Assembly: GCF_023278565.1 (NCBI RefSeq) | Contig: NC_064676.1 | Location: 5,580,001-5,644,000 of the forward strand | Direction of reading: 5' to 3' | Origin: Colletotrichum lupini | Taxonomy: Eukaryota; Ascomycota; Sordariomycetes; Glomerellales; Glomerellaceae | DNA length: 64,000 nt | Part shown: positions 33,287 to 43,400 of the stretch, in pieces | How positions within the stretch are numbered: the first letter of the stretch is position 1 | Layout of the letters: every line of letters begins with the position of its first letter | Made by a program: the position numbers and the translations under genes | The notes under the pieces: model-generated | Seen by the model: the letters and a program-made list of their open reading frames with translations, nothing else | Told to the model about the DNA's origin: nothing | The model's database searches: none

Positions 33287-36168
33287 TCACAAAGTCTTGA
33301 CAGACTGGAAAAAGGGGTTCGCAAGCAACTTCTCGTCCGCCATGACGAGCCCCTTGAGCTTAGAAACCATCTCTTCCTTACTCATCTGCCCAGCGGCGAC
33401 CTCTTCCTTCCACTTGAGCAGCACCTCCTTGAGCAGCGCGCTGCCCTCCTCGATATCGGTCTTGCTGTACTTGAGACCCAGGTCCTCGTGCTTGGACGTA
33501 AAGTCCTCCAGCTCGTCAGCCTTGCGCTTCGCCATCCGCACGACCTTGTCGGGGAAGCGGACCAGCTCTGCCACGTGGATACCGAAGCTCTGATCGCACA
33601 CGCCGTCGTCGACCTTGTACAGCAACGTCACCTCGCGCTTGCTGTTTTCGCCGCCGCCGCCGCCAATGTGCGCGGTGACGTGCAGGTTGTGCACCTGCGG
33701 ATGGTCGTCCGCCAGGGCCGTCAGCTCGTGAAAATGCGTCGCGAACATGGCGAAGCAGCCAATCTCCTTGACAATGTGTTCGGAAATGGCCCACGCGAGG
33801 CCGAAGCCGTCGTATGTTGATGTGCCGCGACCAAGCTCGTCAATGATGATGAGCGATTCGGCCGTGGCCGATTTGAGAATGTTGGCCGTCTCGAGCATTT
33901 CCGCCATGAAGGTTGACACGCCCTTGAGCTGAGAGTCGCTGGCTCCGACACGCGCCAGGATGGAGTCGAAGATGGTTAGCTCGGCCTCACTGCAGGGAAC
34001 GAAGCAGCCAATCTGGGCCATGAGGGCGATGACGCCAATCTGACGAATGTATGTTGACTTTCCGCCCATGTTGGGGCCAGTGATGATGAGGAATGAAGAC
34101 TTGTCGCGAGTCAAAGAGACGTCGTTCGTGATGAACTGCACGTCGTCTTGCATTTCCAGACATGGGTGTCGAGCCTCCTTCAGGATTGTCTGGCCTTCAC
34201 CCCGCTTGTGAATCTTGGGTCGGACGTATTCCGAAGGTGCATGGACCGAGCAGTGTGCGAGGGAAACGATGACGTCCAGGTGTGCCAGGACACCAGCGAG
34301 TCTCTCCAAGACTGGGCAGTACGACGCAGCTACGCCGACGACCTCGTTGACCAAACTGCTCTGGGTTCTGTTGTAGTTCTGCGACAGCTGATCGAACTCG
34401 CGGCGGAGACTTTGTAGGGTCTTCGTCGTGAAGTATACACCGTTCTTCTGCGTTGAGCATTCCTGGTAGCCCGACTTATTACGGATTGCGCCGGCTTCTT
34501 GTCTCGTGAGTCTCATGCAGTAGCCATGGACTTTGTGGTTCTCGAGGAAGATCTTCTTGCCGACTTCCTGCTTCAGGTCGCGAGCGGCATCCGAAAATTG
34601 CTGCTCAATATCCCTCTTGAGCTTGTCGAGCTTCTTTCTGATGATCCTCAAGCTGTCGTCGAACTCTGGCTTAATGATGTACTCATGATTGTCGAGCGCG
34701 TCCAAGTCAACCGTGGTTTCAACCATCTCCGAGAGCTTTGCAAGACTATTGGATAGCTCACGGAGAGGGGTGGTGTATGCTTCATCGAGAGGGTCTCTGT
34801 AGGCTTCGTCCATGACGCCCTCCAGGGTTCCCAAGAACCCGGGCAGACGAATGATGACCTGATACGCACGAACAACGTCCTCGAGGTTTGCCTTGCCCCT
34901 TTGGAACCGCTTGGCGAGGCGGTATAGATCCGGGACTGAGCGAAGGTGCTCCTCTTGCATAGTCTGCCGCAGCTCAGTATCATTGACGAATGCCTCAACA
35001 AGCTGTTGGCGCTTCTCGATTTCCTCTTTGTTCATGAGTGGTTGCTTGAGCCATTGCGACAGCAGTCTGCTACCGACAGGTGTCTTGCAGTGGTTCAGCA
35101 GACCGTACAAACTCATAGACTTGGCACCGTCGCGGGCGCCGGGCATCAAGTTGAGAGCCTTAAGCGCCGCCGCATCCAGCTTCATGAACTGTGAGAGGTC
35201 ATGCTGGTACAGCTGGTACTGCCCAAAGTTGGACGAATCGTGGAGAACGCCGAGGTACTTGATAAGCGCCGCGGCCGAGCCCATGGCCAACTTGAGGTCG
35301 GTTTGTGGGAGGAGAGTGGTGGCGCGTTCGTCCTTCAAAAGACGTGCCAGGTCCTGCTCGATATCCTTGGTACCGAACTCGCTGGCAGACCGCTCCGAGA
35401 CGGCTACGCCGCAGTTGACGATGATCTGCTTGAGCTTTGTCAGGTCGGGATCCTTGTTCTTATCCGCCTTGTCTGTCTGAACAAGACACTCCCTGACACC
35501 GAGCTGAATGAGGAGGGCCTCGAAGTTGGAGAAAAGGTCGTTGTCAAGGAACTCGCTGACACCCAATTCTCGCACACTGGCATCGGCGAAGCAGACGCCC
35601 ACACTCCGGGCCTCCGAGGCTTTTGTTGAGATCTTGACGGCAAGCATCATCGGTGCTGCTTCAATTTGGCCACCGAGGTCCTCCTCCACATCCTGCAGGT
35701 TGCCAGGCGAAGCTTGCTTGACAACTTTCCAGTTCATGCGACCGCCGGTGCTCTCCCATATCTCGATTCTCTTGCCGAGCTTGAACAGTGCTTCTCGGAG
35801 GAATTGTCGAAATACCGTGACGGTCATTGTCACTGAGGCGAGCCCCGTCTTCTCATCTCGGCCGAGTGTCCTTACGACGGACGTTGTCTTGTAGACCTGG
35901 GAATTGTCAGACCGCTCAGCTCATGGTGGTGAATAGGTGATGTAGGACCAGACGTACTGTGCGGGCAATGAAGTTGGCATCTTCGCCATGTGATGTGTAC
36001 CAGTCGCCTCGGTCGAATATGCGAACTGTATCCTCGTGGACGGCCGGGAGCGACTTGAAGAAGCGAATGAAGCCGTGTTCATCGTCGACCTATGGCAATG
36101 ACGTATCAGCGAGGCGTCTAGTCGGTATTGATTGGAAAACAAACCTTCAATTCCGGCCGGGAAGACAT
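33287..36168 (-). CDS. MSH2: DNA mismatch repair protein MSH2
   Basis: There are three exons, 36145-36168 (8 codons), 35958-36089 (44 codons) and 33287-35896, with introns of 55 and 61 nt (36090-36144 and 35897-35957), all phase 0. The product is 921 aa, normal for MSH2. It is a MutS-family ATPase that pairs with MSH6 or MSH3 to detect mismatches and loops in nuclear DNA. The tiny first exon encodes MSSRPELK, followed by the MutS domain I start (GFIRFFKSLP). The Walker A motif GPNMGGKST is near residues 659-667 and the Walker B DELGRGTSTYDGF near 738. The C-terminal FFQSVKTL is family-like. It is divergent from TRM10 and convergent with the snoRNA host gene. Cell-cycle control is suggested by MCB-like motifs upstream. 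Confidence 0.97.
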
Positions 36169-37016
36169 GGTGAGGAGGGTATCGTAAAGGATTGAATAGC
36201 GAACGGTAAAACGGAAAGCAAAATCAAGTTGGACAATGTAGGTGGTGTAAACCGTGCGTGACACCAGGTGCTGTGCTTCTCCCGAGTGAGCGAAGTTAAA
36301 GTGGTTTCCGAGTGTGGCGCGTCTGGAAATCTACCTGGCGGGAGACGCGACGCGCTGGCGCTAGTTCAATTTCGGTGCCAAAAGTGCTGACCGCCCTCCA
36401 ATCTGCCGGGACTAACTAACTAGGTATTCGCACCTCAATTACTCCGTGCTAGCCACCACTGCCGAAGATGCTGAGACTGTGAATGCAATTCAGCGAGCTT
36501 ACTTACGGCTCAAAATTTCAATCTCATCAGTCCATAGTTGACGCTTTTTAGAAGTTTGCTCACTTTCACAGCAAAACGCCGTTGTAGGTGACTAGCTACA
36601 ATTCTGGTAATCTGCGTATCAAGACTTTGGCTCTGGCTACGGAACAGCAAACCAGCCGGTCATTTTCGACATCTGATCTCACACCTTGCCAAACACACTA
36701 TCCACGCTCTCATAGATATAACTGTCCACTCATCATTCGGAACCCAGCCCCCGCGTTGATGCTGTTCAGGAACTTGAGAGAACTGCAGCTCAGAACGCGA
36801 GTTCTCTGTCGCGCCGGTGCCGTTGCAAGGGAGAGCTGCAAAGCTCCAACAACTGCCCCGCATTACGCTCCAAACGGTTTAGCGTATTTCTCCAACCTTT
36901 CCGCACACCACCAGCTGGGCAACGACCATCGCAGGTGGTCATCGCCAAAATTTCGCAAAAGTCCCCCACTTCGCTACCTAAAGTTTGCATCGACGTCCAG
37001 CTCGACCACCGCAGCA
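36169..37016. promoter_or_regulatory. Divergent promoter region of MSH2 and TRM10
   Basis: These 848 bp separate the two start codons. The MSH2 side contains the tandem ACGCGACGCG at 36345-36354, which resembles MCB (ACGCGT) sites bound by the MBF complex in yeasts. The TRM10 side (36588-37016) is open in the TRM10 frame and may be leader or presequence. Function is inferred from motif and gene class. Confidence 0.5.
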
Positions 37017-38408
37017 ATGGACACATCCGCAGCAGAACCCGTCAATCAGCCAGCAAAGGACCTCGAGATGTCCGAAACCACTCCAGAAACTACCGCCGTC
37101 GCATCTTCAGCCCCCAATGGTGGTGTCGCAGAGGGTCCCGCAGCAGCAGCACCGTCGATCGCCACGGCAGAAGGAGGAGCGCAAGCCGCTGAGGAAAAGG
37201 AAGGCGAGGAAGCCGACGTGGAATCATCCGGTCCAGCCGCAGACGGCGACGGCGTCGCCTCCGAAGAACCCAAAATCTCAAAGAACCAGCTCCGCAAGAT
37301 GAAGCGCAAAGCCGCGTGGGAAGACGGCCGCGAAGACCGCAAGCGCAAACGCAAAGACAAGCGCCACGACAGACAAGTCGCCCGCCGCGAAGAGCTCGCC
37401 GCCGCCGTGGCCGAAGCCGAAGCAAAAGGTATCGACCCGTCCACCGTCACCATCCCGCCGCGCCGCAAGGTGCCCCGCGTGCCCCCGACGCAGGTGCCCA
37501 TCACCCTGATCCTCGACTGCGCGTTCGAAAAGTACATGCTCGAAAAGGAGCAGGTCTCGCTCGCGAGCCAGATCACCCGCTCCTACTCGGACAACCGCCA
37601 GTCGCGGTACCGCGCGCACCTGTACGTCAGCTCGTACGGGGGCCAGCTCAGGGAGCGCTTCGAGGGTACGCTGGGCAGCCAGCACGTGCACTGGAAGGGC
37701 GTGAAGCTCGTCGAGGGTGACTTTGTCGCGGCGGCCAAGGACGCGGACGAGCTGATGAAGGGCCCGCGCGGCGGAAAGATCATTGACGTGCTGAATCCCA
37801 CCGAGGAGGACGGCACGCCCGCGAAGAAGCCCGCCGTGTTTAGAGACGTCATCCACGACTCGCCGAACCCGGATCCCGAACCCGAACCCGCGGACGAGCT
37901 CAAGAGCATTGTCTACCTCTCCTCCGACTCGGTCAACACCCTCGACCGCCTCGAGCCCAACACGAGCTATGTCATTGGCGGCCTCGTGGACAGGAACAGG
38001 GAAAAGGGCCTGTGCCACCGCCGCGCGCGCGAGATGGGCATCCGGACGGCCAAGTTGCCCATCGGGGAATACATGAATCTGTCGAGCCGGAGGGTCCTCG
38101 CGACGAACCACGTTGTGGAGATTATGCTCAACTGGCTCGAGACGGGCAGCTGGGCCGAGGCGTTCCTTAAGATCATCCCCAAGCGCAAGGAGGCGAAGCT
38201 GAAGGAGGAGGGCGCGGGCAGTGCCAGTGGTACGCCGGCTGCTCAGGAGGAGGGCGAGGGCGAGGGTGATAATGTTGAGGATAGCAGGTTTGAGGAAGAG
38301 AATGATGAGGATGTGGATGAGAACCAGACCATCACGGAGACCGTGGCGGCACCTGAATCAACGGAGGCGGCTCAGGAGAGTGGCAAGACGGAAGTGAGTA
38401 CATCATAG
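37017..38408 (+). CDS. TRM10: tRNA (guanine(9)-N1)-methyltransferase, TRM10
   Basis: The 463-aa protein starts at MDTSAAEP and has no introns. Trm10 transfers a methyl group from S-adenosylmethionine to N1 of G9 in tRNAs through a SPOUT-fold domain. The order is an acidic, Ala/Glu-rich N-terminal tail (1-100), a very basic linker (about 105-135, KNQLRKMKRKAAW...RKRKRKDKRHDR region), then the SPOUT domain (about 160-390). The domain shows ILDCAFEKYM, VYLSSDS, YVIGGLVDRNREKG and LPIGEYM, which are hallmark Trm10 segments, followed by LATNHVVEIML. An acidic C-terminal tail ends the protein. The frame is open upstream to 36588, and a second candidate start at 36759 would add a basic, Arg-rich segment resembling a mitochondrial presequence. 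I chose 37017 because family members begin with an acidic tail. Confidence 0.92.
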   Translation: MDTSAAEPVNQPAKDLEMSETTPETTAVASSAPNGGVAEGPAAAAPSIATAEGGAQAAEEKEGEEADVESSGPAADGDGVASEEPKISKNQLRKMKRKAAWEDGREDRKRKRKDKRHDRQVARREELAAAVAEAEAKGIDPSTVTIPPRRKVPRVPPTQVPITLILDCAFEKYMLEKEQVSLASQITRSYSDNRQSRYRAHLYVSSYGGQLRERFEGTLGSQHVHWKGVKLVEGDFVAAAKDADELMKGPRGGKIIDVLNPTEEDGTPAKKPAVFRDVIHDSPNPDPEPEPADELKSIVYLSSDSVNTLDRLEPNTSYVIGGLVDRNREKGLCHRRAREMGIRTAKLPIGEYMNLSSRRVLATNHVVEIMLNWLETGSWAEAFLKIIPKRKEAKLKEEGAGSASGTPAAQEEGEGEGDNVEDSRFEEENDEDVDENQTITETVAAPESTEAAQESGKTEVSTS

Positions 38409-38549
38409 CCAGGCATGGCAGGCGATTTCAAAAGTTGATAGAATACCCCCTCCCTTTGTTGTCTGGAATCAAAGGGACAAAACAGACCACAAACACCAAC
38501 CCATTAACCAAAAGGCCCCCAATCATACAAGAGTCGTGTCGATTTGCTT

Positions 38550-40285
38550 TCAAAATTCCATGCTGTCCTCCTCCCTTTCCCTCTTGACCTTGACGTCCCT
38601 CTCATCCTTCATCAAGCCAATCACAAACGACCGGAACTGCTCCACGTACGGCTTCAAGCTCGTCTTCTCCCAATCCTGCACGCTCTTCTGCTGCGACCCG
38701 GCCCCCTCGGCGTCCTCGCCGCCGCCCTTCCACGCATCAATCTCCGCCAGCAGGCTCTGCACTGTCGGCACGGCCAGCGGGTCAAAGTCCTCGAGCCTCT
38801 TGGTGTCGATCGGCACGCACACCCTGCCGGTGCCGGGGTGGACAACAAAGGGCGATTTGAGCAAATGGTTCAGCTTCTTGCTGACCTCGATATCGAGGCG
38901 CGGGTACGTGTACTCGAGCACAATATCCTGCTTGGCCTCCAGCAGCGCCTTGGCATCGAGCTTCTTGCTCGCGCCGCTCTTGGCCACGGTGTCGATGTCG
39001 GCCCACTTGGCAATGGATGACCGACCCGGCGCCGCGTCCCACTTCTTGCGAAGGGATTCGTTGAGGTCCTTGTCCGGGAGGAGCTGGAGCAGACGCTCCG
39101 CGCGCTCGTTGGAGGCCCAGGGGTCTTGAGCCTCGAGGACATCTTCTTGGAAGTGTGATTTGAGGGTATCCAGACTCCGTCTACGGCCATGTTAGTTATT
39201 CCAACGCCTTGCTCAGTTGTGCAAACATCACTTACGAAACGTGAGGATGCAGCGGTCGCCACAGGTTGACCTTCTTCCCGCTCTGCGCGCCACCCTTGAG
39301 AACCTCCAAGTACCCCGCGATAGACCTACGCATCTGGTCGCCCATCGTGCGCGCCTTCTTGTCGCAAACCCACGCGTGGGCACCTCTTCGACCAGAGTAC
39401 ACCCACATTATGTGCTTGAATCCAAAGTCGTCCCGCAGCGCAACGTCGACGACCTTGATCGCCATCGTGATGAACTGCCAACACTTATTGCAGATATTCG
39501 CCTTGTCACAACACGTTCTGATGTCGTCGTAATCTGTCAAATCGATATCGAAGCACAGCTCCTTGGCGAGCGGCTTGAATGCGCTGGCGTTACGGAGGGT
39601 CTTGCGGTCGCGCGGGTTCGTGGTGTAGACGGGACCGATCTCGAAACGGGAGGGCATGAGGCGAAGAACGTCTTTTCGCAGGCTGGGGTGTGAGGGGTTA
39701 GTTTCTGTCGTACTCCCAGGAGTGAAGTAAAAAGGTCATAGTAGACTCACAGATCGTGGCTCGCAAAGGACTGGTATCGTAGGTATGCGTCGTTCTGCAG
39801 CGTGAAAGCGAATTCTCTATGGCCAAAGTCGTTGGTCGGTGATGGGCTGTGATTCAGCCATTGGAAGAGGTATCTCCAAGGGAATAGACGCTGATAAAAA
39901 CTGCGCATCACCTCAGGATCTGAAGCCTTGAGGTCTGCAACATCTCTACACCTGGTATTAGCAATTGCCCCTCCATTCCATGTCGGATAACCCACGTTGG
40001 AGAAGGGGGTGTCAAGACCCCATCTGGACTCGATGAGGGAGCGTCTTGTGGTCTTGAACTGGGGAATTCATCGTCTGAGTCGGCGTCTGCAAACAGGTCG
40101 TCCAGCTTGACCTCGCTCTTCTCTTCGGCGGCCGGCGCAGGCGCAGGCGCCTCGGCCTCCTCCATCGCTACGTCGCCATCCGTTACCTGGGCGACATCTT
40201 CGGGAACGGTGGAATCGACCATTGCGTCGTCAGTCATGGCGGTGGTCTGAGGTGAGTTTGCTTCTGGTGACACGGAATGAGGCAT
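38550..40285 (-). CDS. PRI1: DNA primase small (catalytic) subunit
   Basis: There are four exons, 39996-40285, 39751-39951, 39236-39682 and 38550-39180, with introns of 44, 68 and 55 nt. All phases agree, giving 522 aa. The protein makes RNA primers within the DNA polymerase alpha-primase complex at origins and on the lagging strand. Visible features are an acidic N-terminal extension (about 1-97), the start of the catalytic core at SDPEVMRSFYQRLFPW, the metal-binding FDIDLTDYDD, a Cys-rich zinc site CCDKANICNKC, and the nucleotide-binding SGRRGAHAWVCD. The primase family has these in the same order. Its 3' end faces that of TRM10 with about 140 nt between stops. The first intron (39952-39995) is unusually short but has a CTAAT branch site and keeps frame. 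Confidence 0.95.
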
Positions 40286-40422
40286 CGCTATGTCTGTGAG
40301 GGTGGATGATTGAAGGTGACAACTTCAAGTATCGCTCTGCTGGTATCGGTCACTTTGTCTTGGTGGGCAATTTGCCGGGGCAACTTTGCGGGCGGGCGTT
40401 GCTGGACAGGGGCGCGTCAGGG

Positions 40423-40428
40423 ACGCGT
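40423..40428. promoter_or_regulatory. MCB-like element upstream of PRI1
   Basis: A perfect ACGCGT palindrome lies 138 nt upstream of the primase ATG. A second CTCGCG follows at 40432-40437. MBF sites of this form drive S-phase genes, including primase, in yeasts. The role here is inferred. Confidence 0.5.
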
Positions 40429-40437
40429 TTTCTCGCG

Positions 40438-43400
40438 TAAAGAGCTGGGATGGGCCCCGTCCCCTGCTGAATGGCTTAGTCATTAGCGGAACCATCTCGA
40501 CTTCACCTCCTTCCTTCCGTCTACCCTACTCCGTGCTCTACTACTCTAACTCCTCGAAGGGACATAGTTAATGCAACGTTCCTCACATTCTGAGTCGGAT
40601 TGTATTATTTCCCTATATTTCTAGCTCAAAATTCAATGGTCCCGTTTCAGATGATGCCCATCGTTCGTCTATCATAAACTCATTCAGGCGCTATACACCA
40701 TGGCAATAGTTGACGTAAAAGACCACCTACCAGAGCAATGCCATCCGTGAACCGTCCGGTTTTCTGGCTCTTTCCGCCTGATCCGATCCCTCTTTGCTTC
40801 CTTATCTGAGCCTCTGATTTTCACTCGGCAGGATAGATCTCAGATTGCCGCAAACTCATCCTCATTGACGGCTCCCACAGGATTTTGAGATCCGAAACAG
40901 GGTTGGCAATACCCATCAGGCTAACTCCCGTTCCGCTAATCGACTGCTTCCTCATATGGAGTGAGAGTCCACGGCGAATTGTACGAGGCACCGGTCCAGG
41001 CTATCCTCTCACTTAAACGTATAATTCTAATGACCCTCACTTATCGACTGACTTCATCGTAATAGTTCACTACAAATTCATGAAAGACTGAACCAGAGGC
41101 CCTGACACCAAGCACTTTCTTAATTGGATCGCCATCTCTGGGAAAGCCTCACAGGTGGTTGCGGGAATACATCGCACAGTATCGGATCTAGCACTGAAGG
41201 TCAACCCCATGTATACTCGACCACGAGGTGCTCACTCGGTCGAGGCGCCCCCGTGGTAGTTCGTTCCATGATCAGCAGTGCAACGTGGTTCCAGATGACG
41301 GAATTTCTTCAATCCATTCGTGGGCAATATCAATGCTGCAGATGCCGAAGAGAATGCATGAGGCCCCATACCTCATCCCGTAGGATCTCTTGAGTTTTGG
41401 TGCCTCCTTCGATGGAGAATTCGTAACATCTACGGTGCAAAAGAAACCGTTTTCTTATTAGGATATCATCGGTGCATGACTTTGACGAGAAGCTGCCGTT
41501 GCAAAATTGCCTCGTACGGGTTTCATGATCCATCGCTTTCATCCCTTCGTGAACAAACACAGGAAGGATGAGCGTGAGACTTGGTGACTGGGAAGGATGC
41601 TGGCAGCTCGAAAGAGATTTCTGGTGGAGGCCAGTGGCCACGGAATACAACATCATTTTCATATGTGTTCAGAGTCTACTGGAAGGCACGCTCGTTTTAC
41701 CGTAGACTTGAGAAGTAAAATGGAGGTCCAGATGGGAGGCTTGAAGTCTCATCAATATGATGACGAGAAAGTGAGGAGGTACGCCGGTAGAGCTCGCTCA
41801 AGCAGCAAGAACTCCATGTCGGTGACAAGAATCCACCAATAGCCGTGTAACACGGAGGGCCAGGAGCAATCATGGTCAGCACCGGCGTCAGAAGTATCCT
41901 CTATTCGACTTGCTTCGTCGCGCTCTCCTCGTCCCATAAAAGTTGGCCGTGAAGCTATCCGAAAATCTCGAATCCCGCAAGCTAGTCTGCTGCATACGCT
42001 ACTAGATATGATCAGCCGCTGGCTTCTCGTGCTCATAAAGCAGGGCCAAGTTGTGGCCTGTACTTGCAAGCCTACTTTACCTGGAGAACATGACTGTCGC
42101 TCTCACTTAGATATCGCTGCCTTTGCTTACACAGGGGAAAGCTATCAACGCCACAGAGAGCAAACATTTCAACATCCTCAGCACGAGGGTCCGGTAGAGG
42201 GGATGATGAAGTTTGAAATCATTGTTGTGATTCATCTTGAACTCTAAGCGTGATCCCGTTCAGTCGGCGAAATTGCAGGCTCTTGGTTCCCCACCATATG
42301 GACTCGGTAGCCCCGTGCCGGAAAATCTCAGCCTCGAGTGATAATGACCTCGTTGGCAGATCTTCGGACATCAGGTGTCCCTCGCCGGATGCTCTATCCC
42401 TCCAGTAAGCATCTGGAGGCTCTCCAGCGACGAGATGATTTGGCCGGCTACGCCCGTCAAATAGCAGAGCCTCCAGAACTAGGATATCAAACAACCAATA
42501 GATTCAAGTTCTTGATGATTTCAAACCTTGGAGCGGCATCTCGCCCGAAGTGGAATCTCATTGGCTGGTTGGTTTGCGGAATTTTCCCAGCTATTTCGAA
42601 ATGAGAACACCCGCAGTGCTTCAAGCTCACCTCAGACAGGTCTGGATTACGTTTCAAAGGGATCTCCTTTCTGTGTAATTGACAGGAGCGTGAAGAATAC
42701 GTATCTCAGCTGGCGATCGCCAGGTAATTCTCGACACGATGCCGACGTGCGAAAGTCGCCTCCATGCCAGTGATGTGGAATCAAAAAGGGTCTTCAGTAT
42801 TCAAGTTGTCCAGTCAATCACTGTCTCGAAAAAAACAGGCCAATCTGGAAGAAGGATCATAGATGATTGGTGGACTTCCATGCGGGCGATATATGCCACA
42901 CATGCCACGCGATAGGGCTATAAAGGGTTCAAGGGAGGAGGCCATGGCCGGCACCTGCTGGTCTACGGCGCTACGTCCGGCTGGCAGGACGGGAGCAAAA
43001 GCCATCAACAACGCGGAGCCGGGCGCTCGCCCGCCCTCTAGCTCGAGACATTGTGTCTCGGCGCCTGGTCCCCCGCCGTGGAATGCTCGGCCACGATGTC
43101 TTTGAACCCAATCTCCCTGCACTCGTAGAGCTCGGCGATATAGCCTGATTCGATATCGTCCCAGGCACTTGGGTCTGGCAGATGGGATGATCGACTGGAG
43201 AGGGATTCAGATCAATAATCCTGAGGGCCGCTTGATGATCCCTTGAGGGGAAGAGGACTTGTCCAGCATGTGCCGTCCGGTGTCTCTAGAAACATGTTGT
43301 CTGAGCCCATTGCTGACTTCTTGTTCAAGAATTGAGCCGGTTTTGGACGAAGGCGTGGAAAGGTAATCTGATTAGATGGATCCAAGCCCATCTTGGATGT

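Noticed and set aside
37278..38111. 277-codon minus-strand frame inside TRM10
   Set aside because: Antisense shadow of the TRM10 SPOUT domain; no features of its own.
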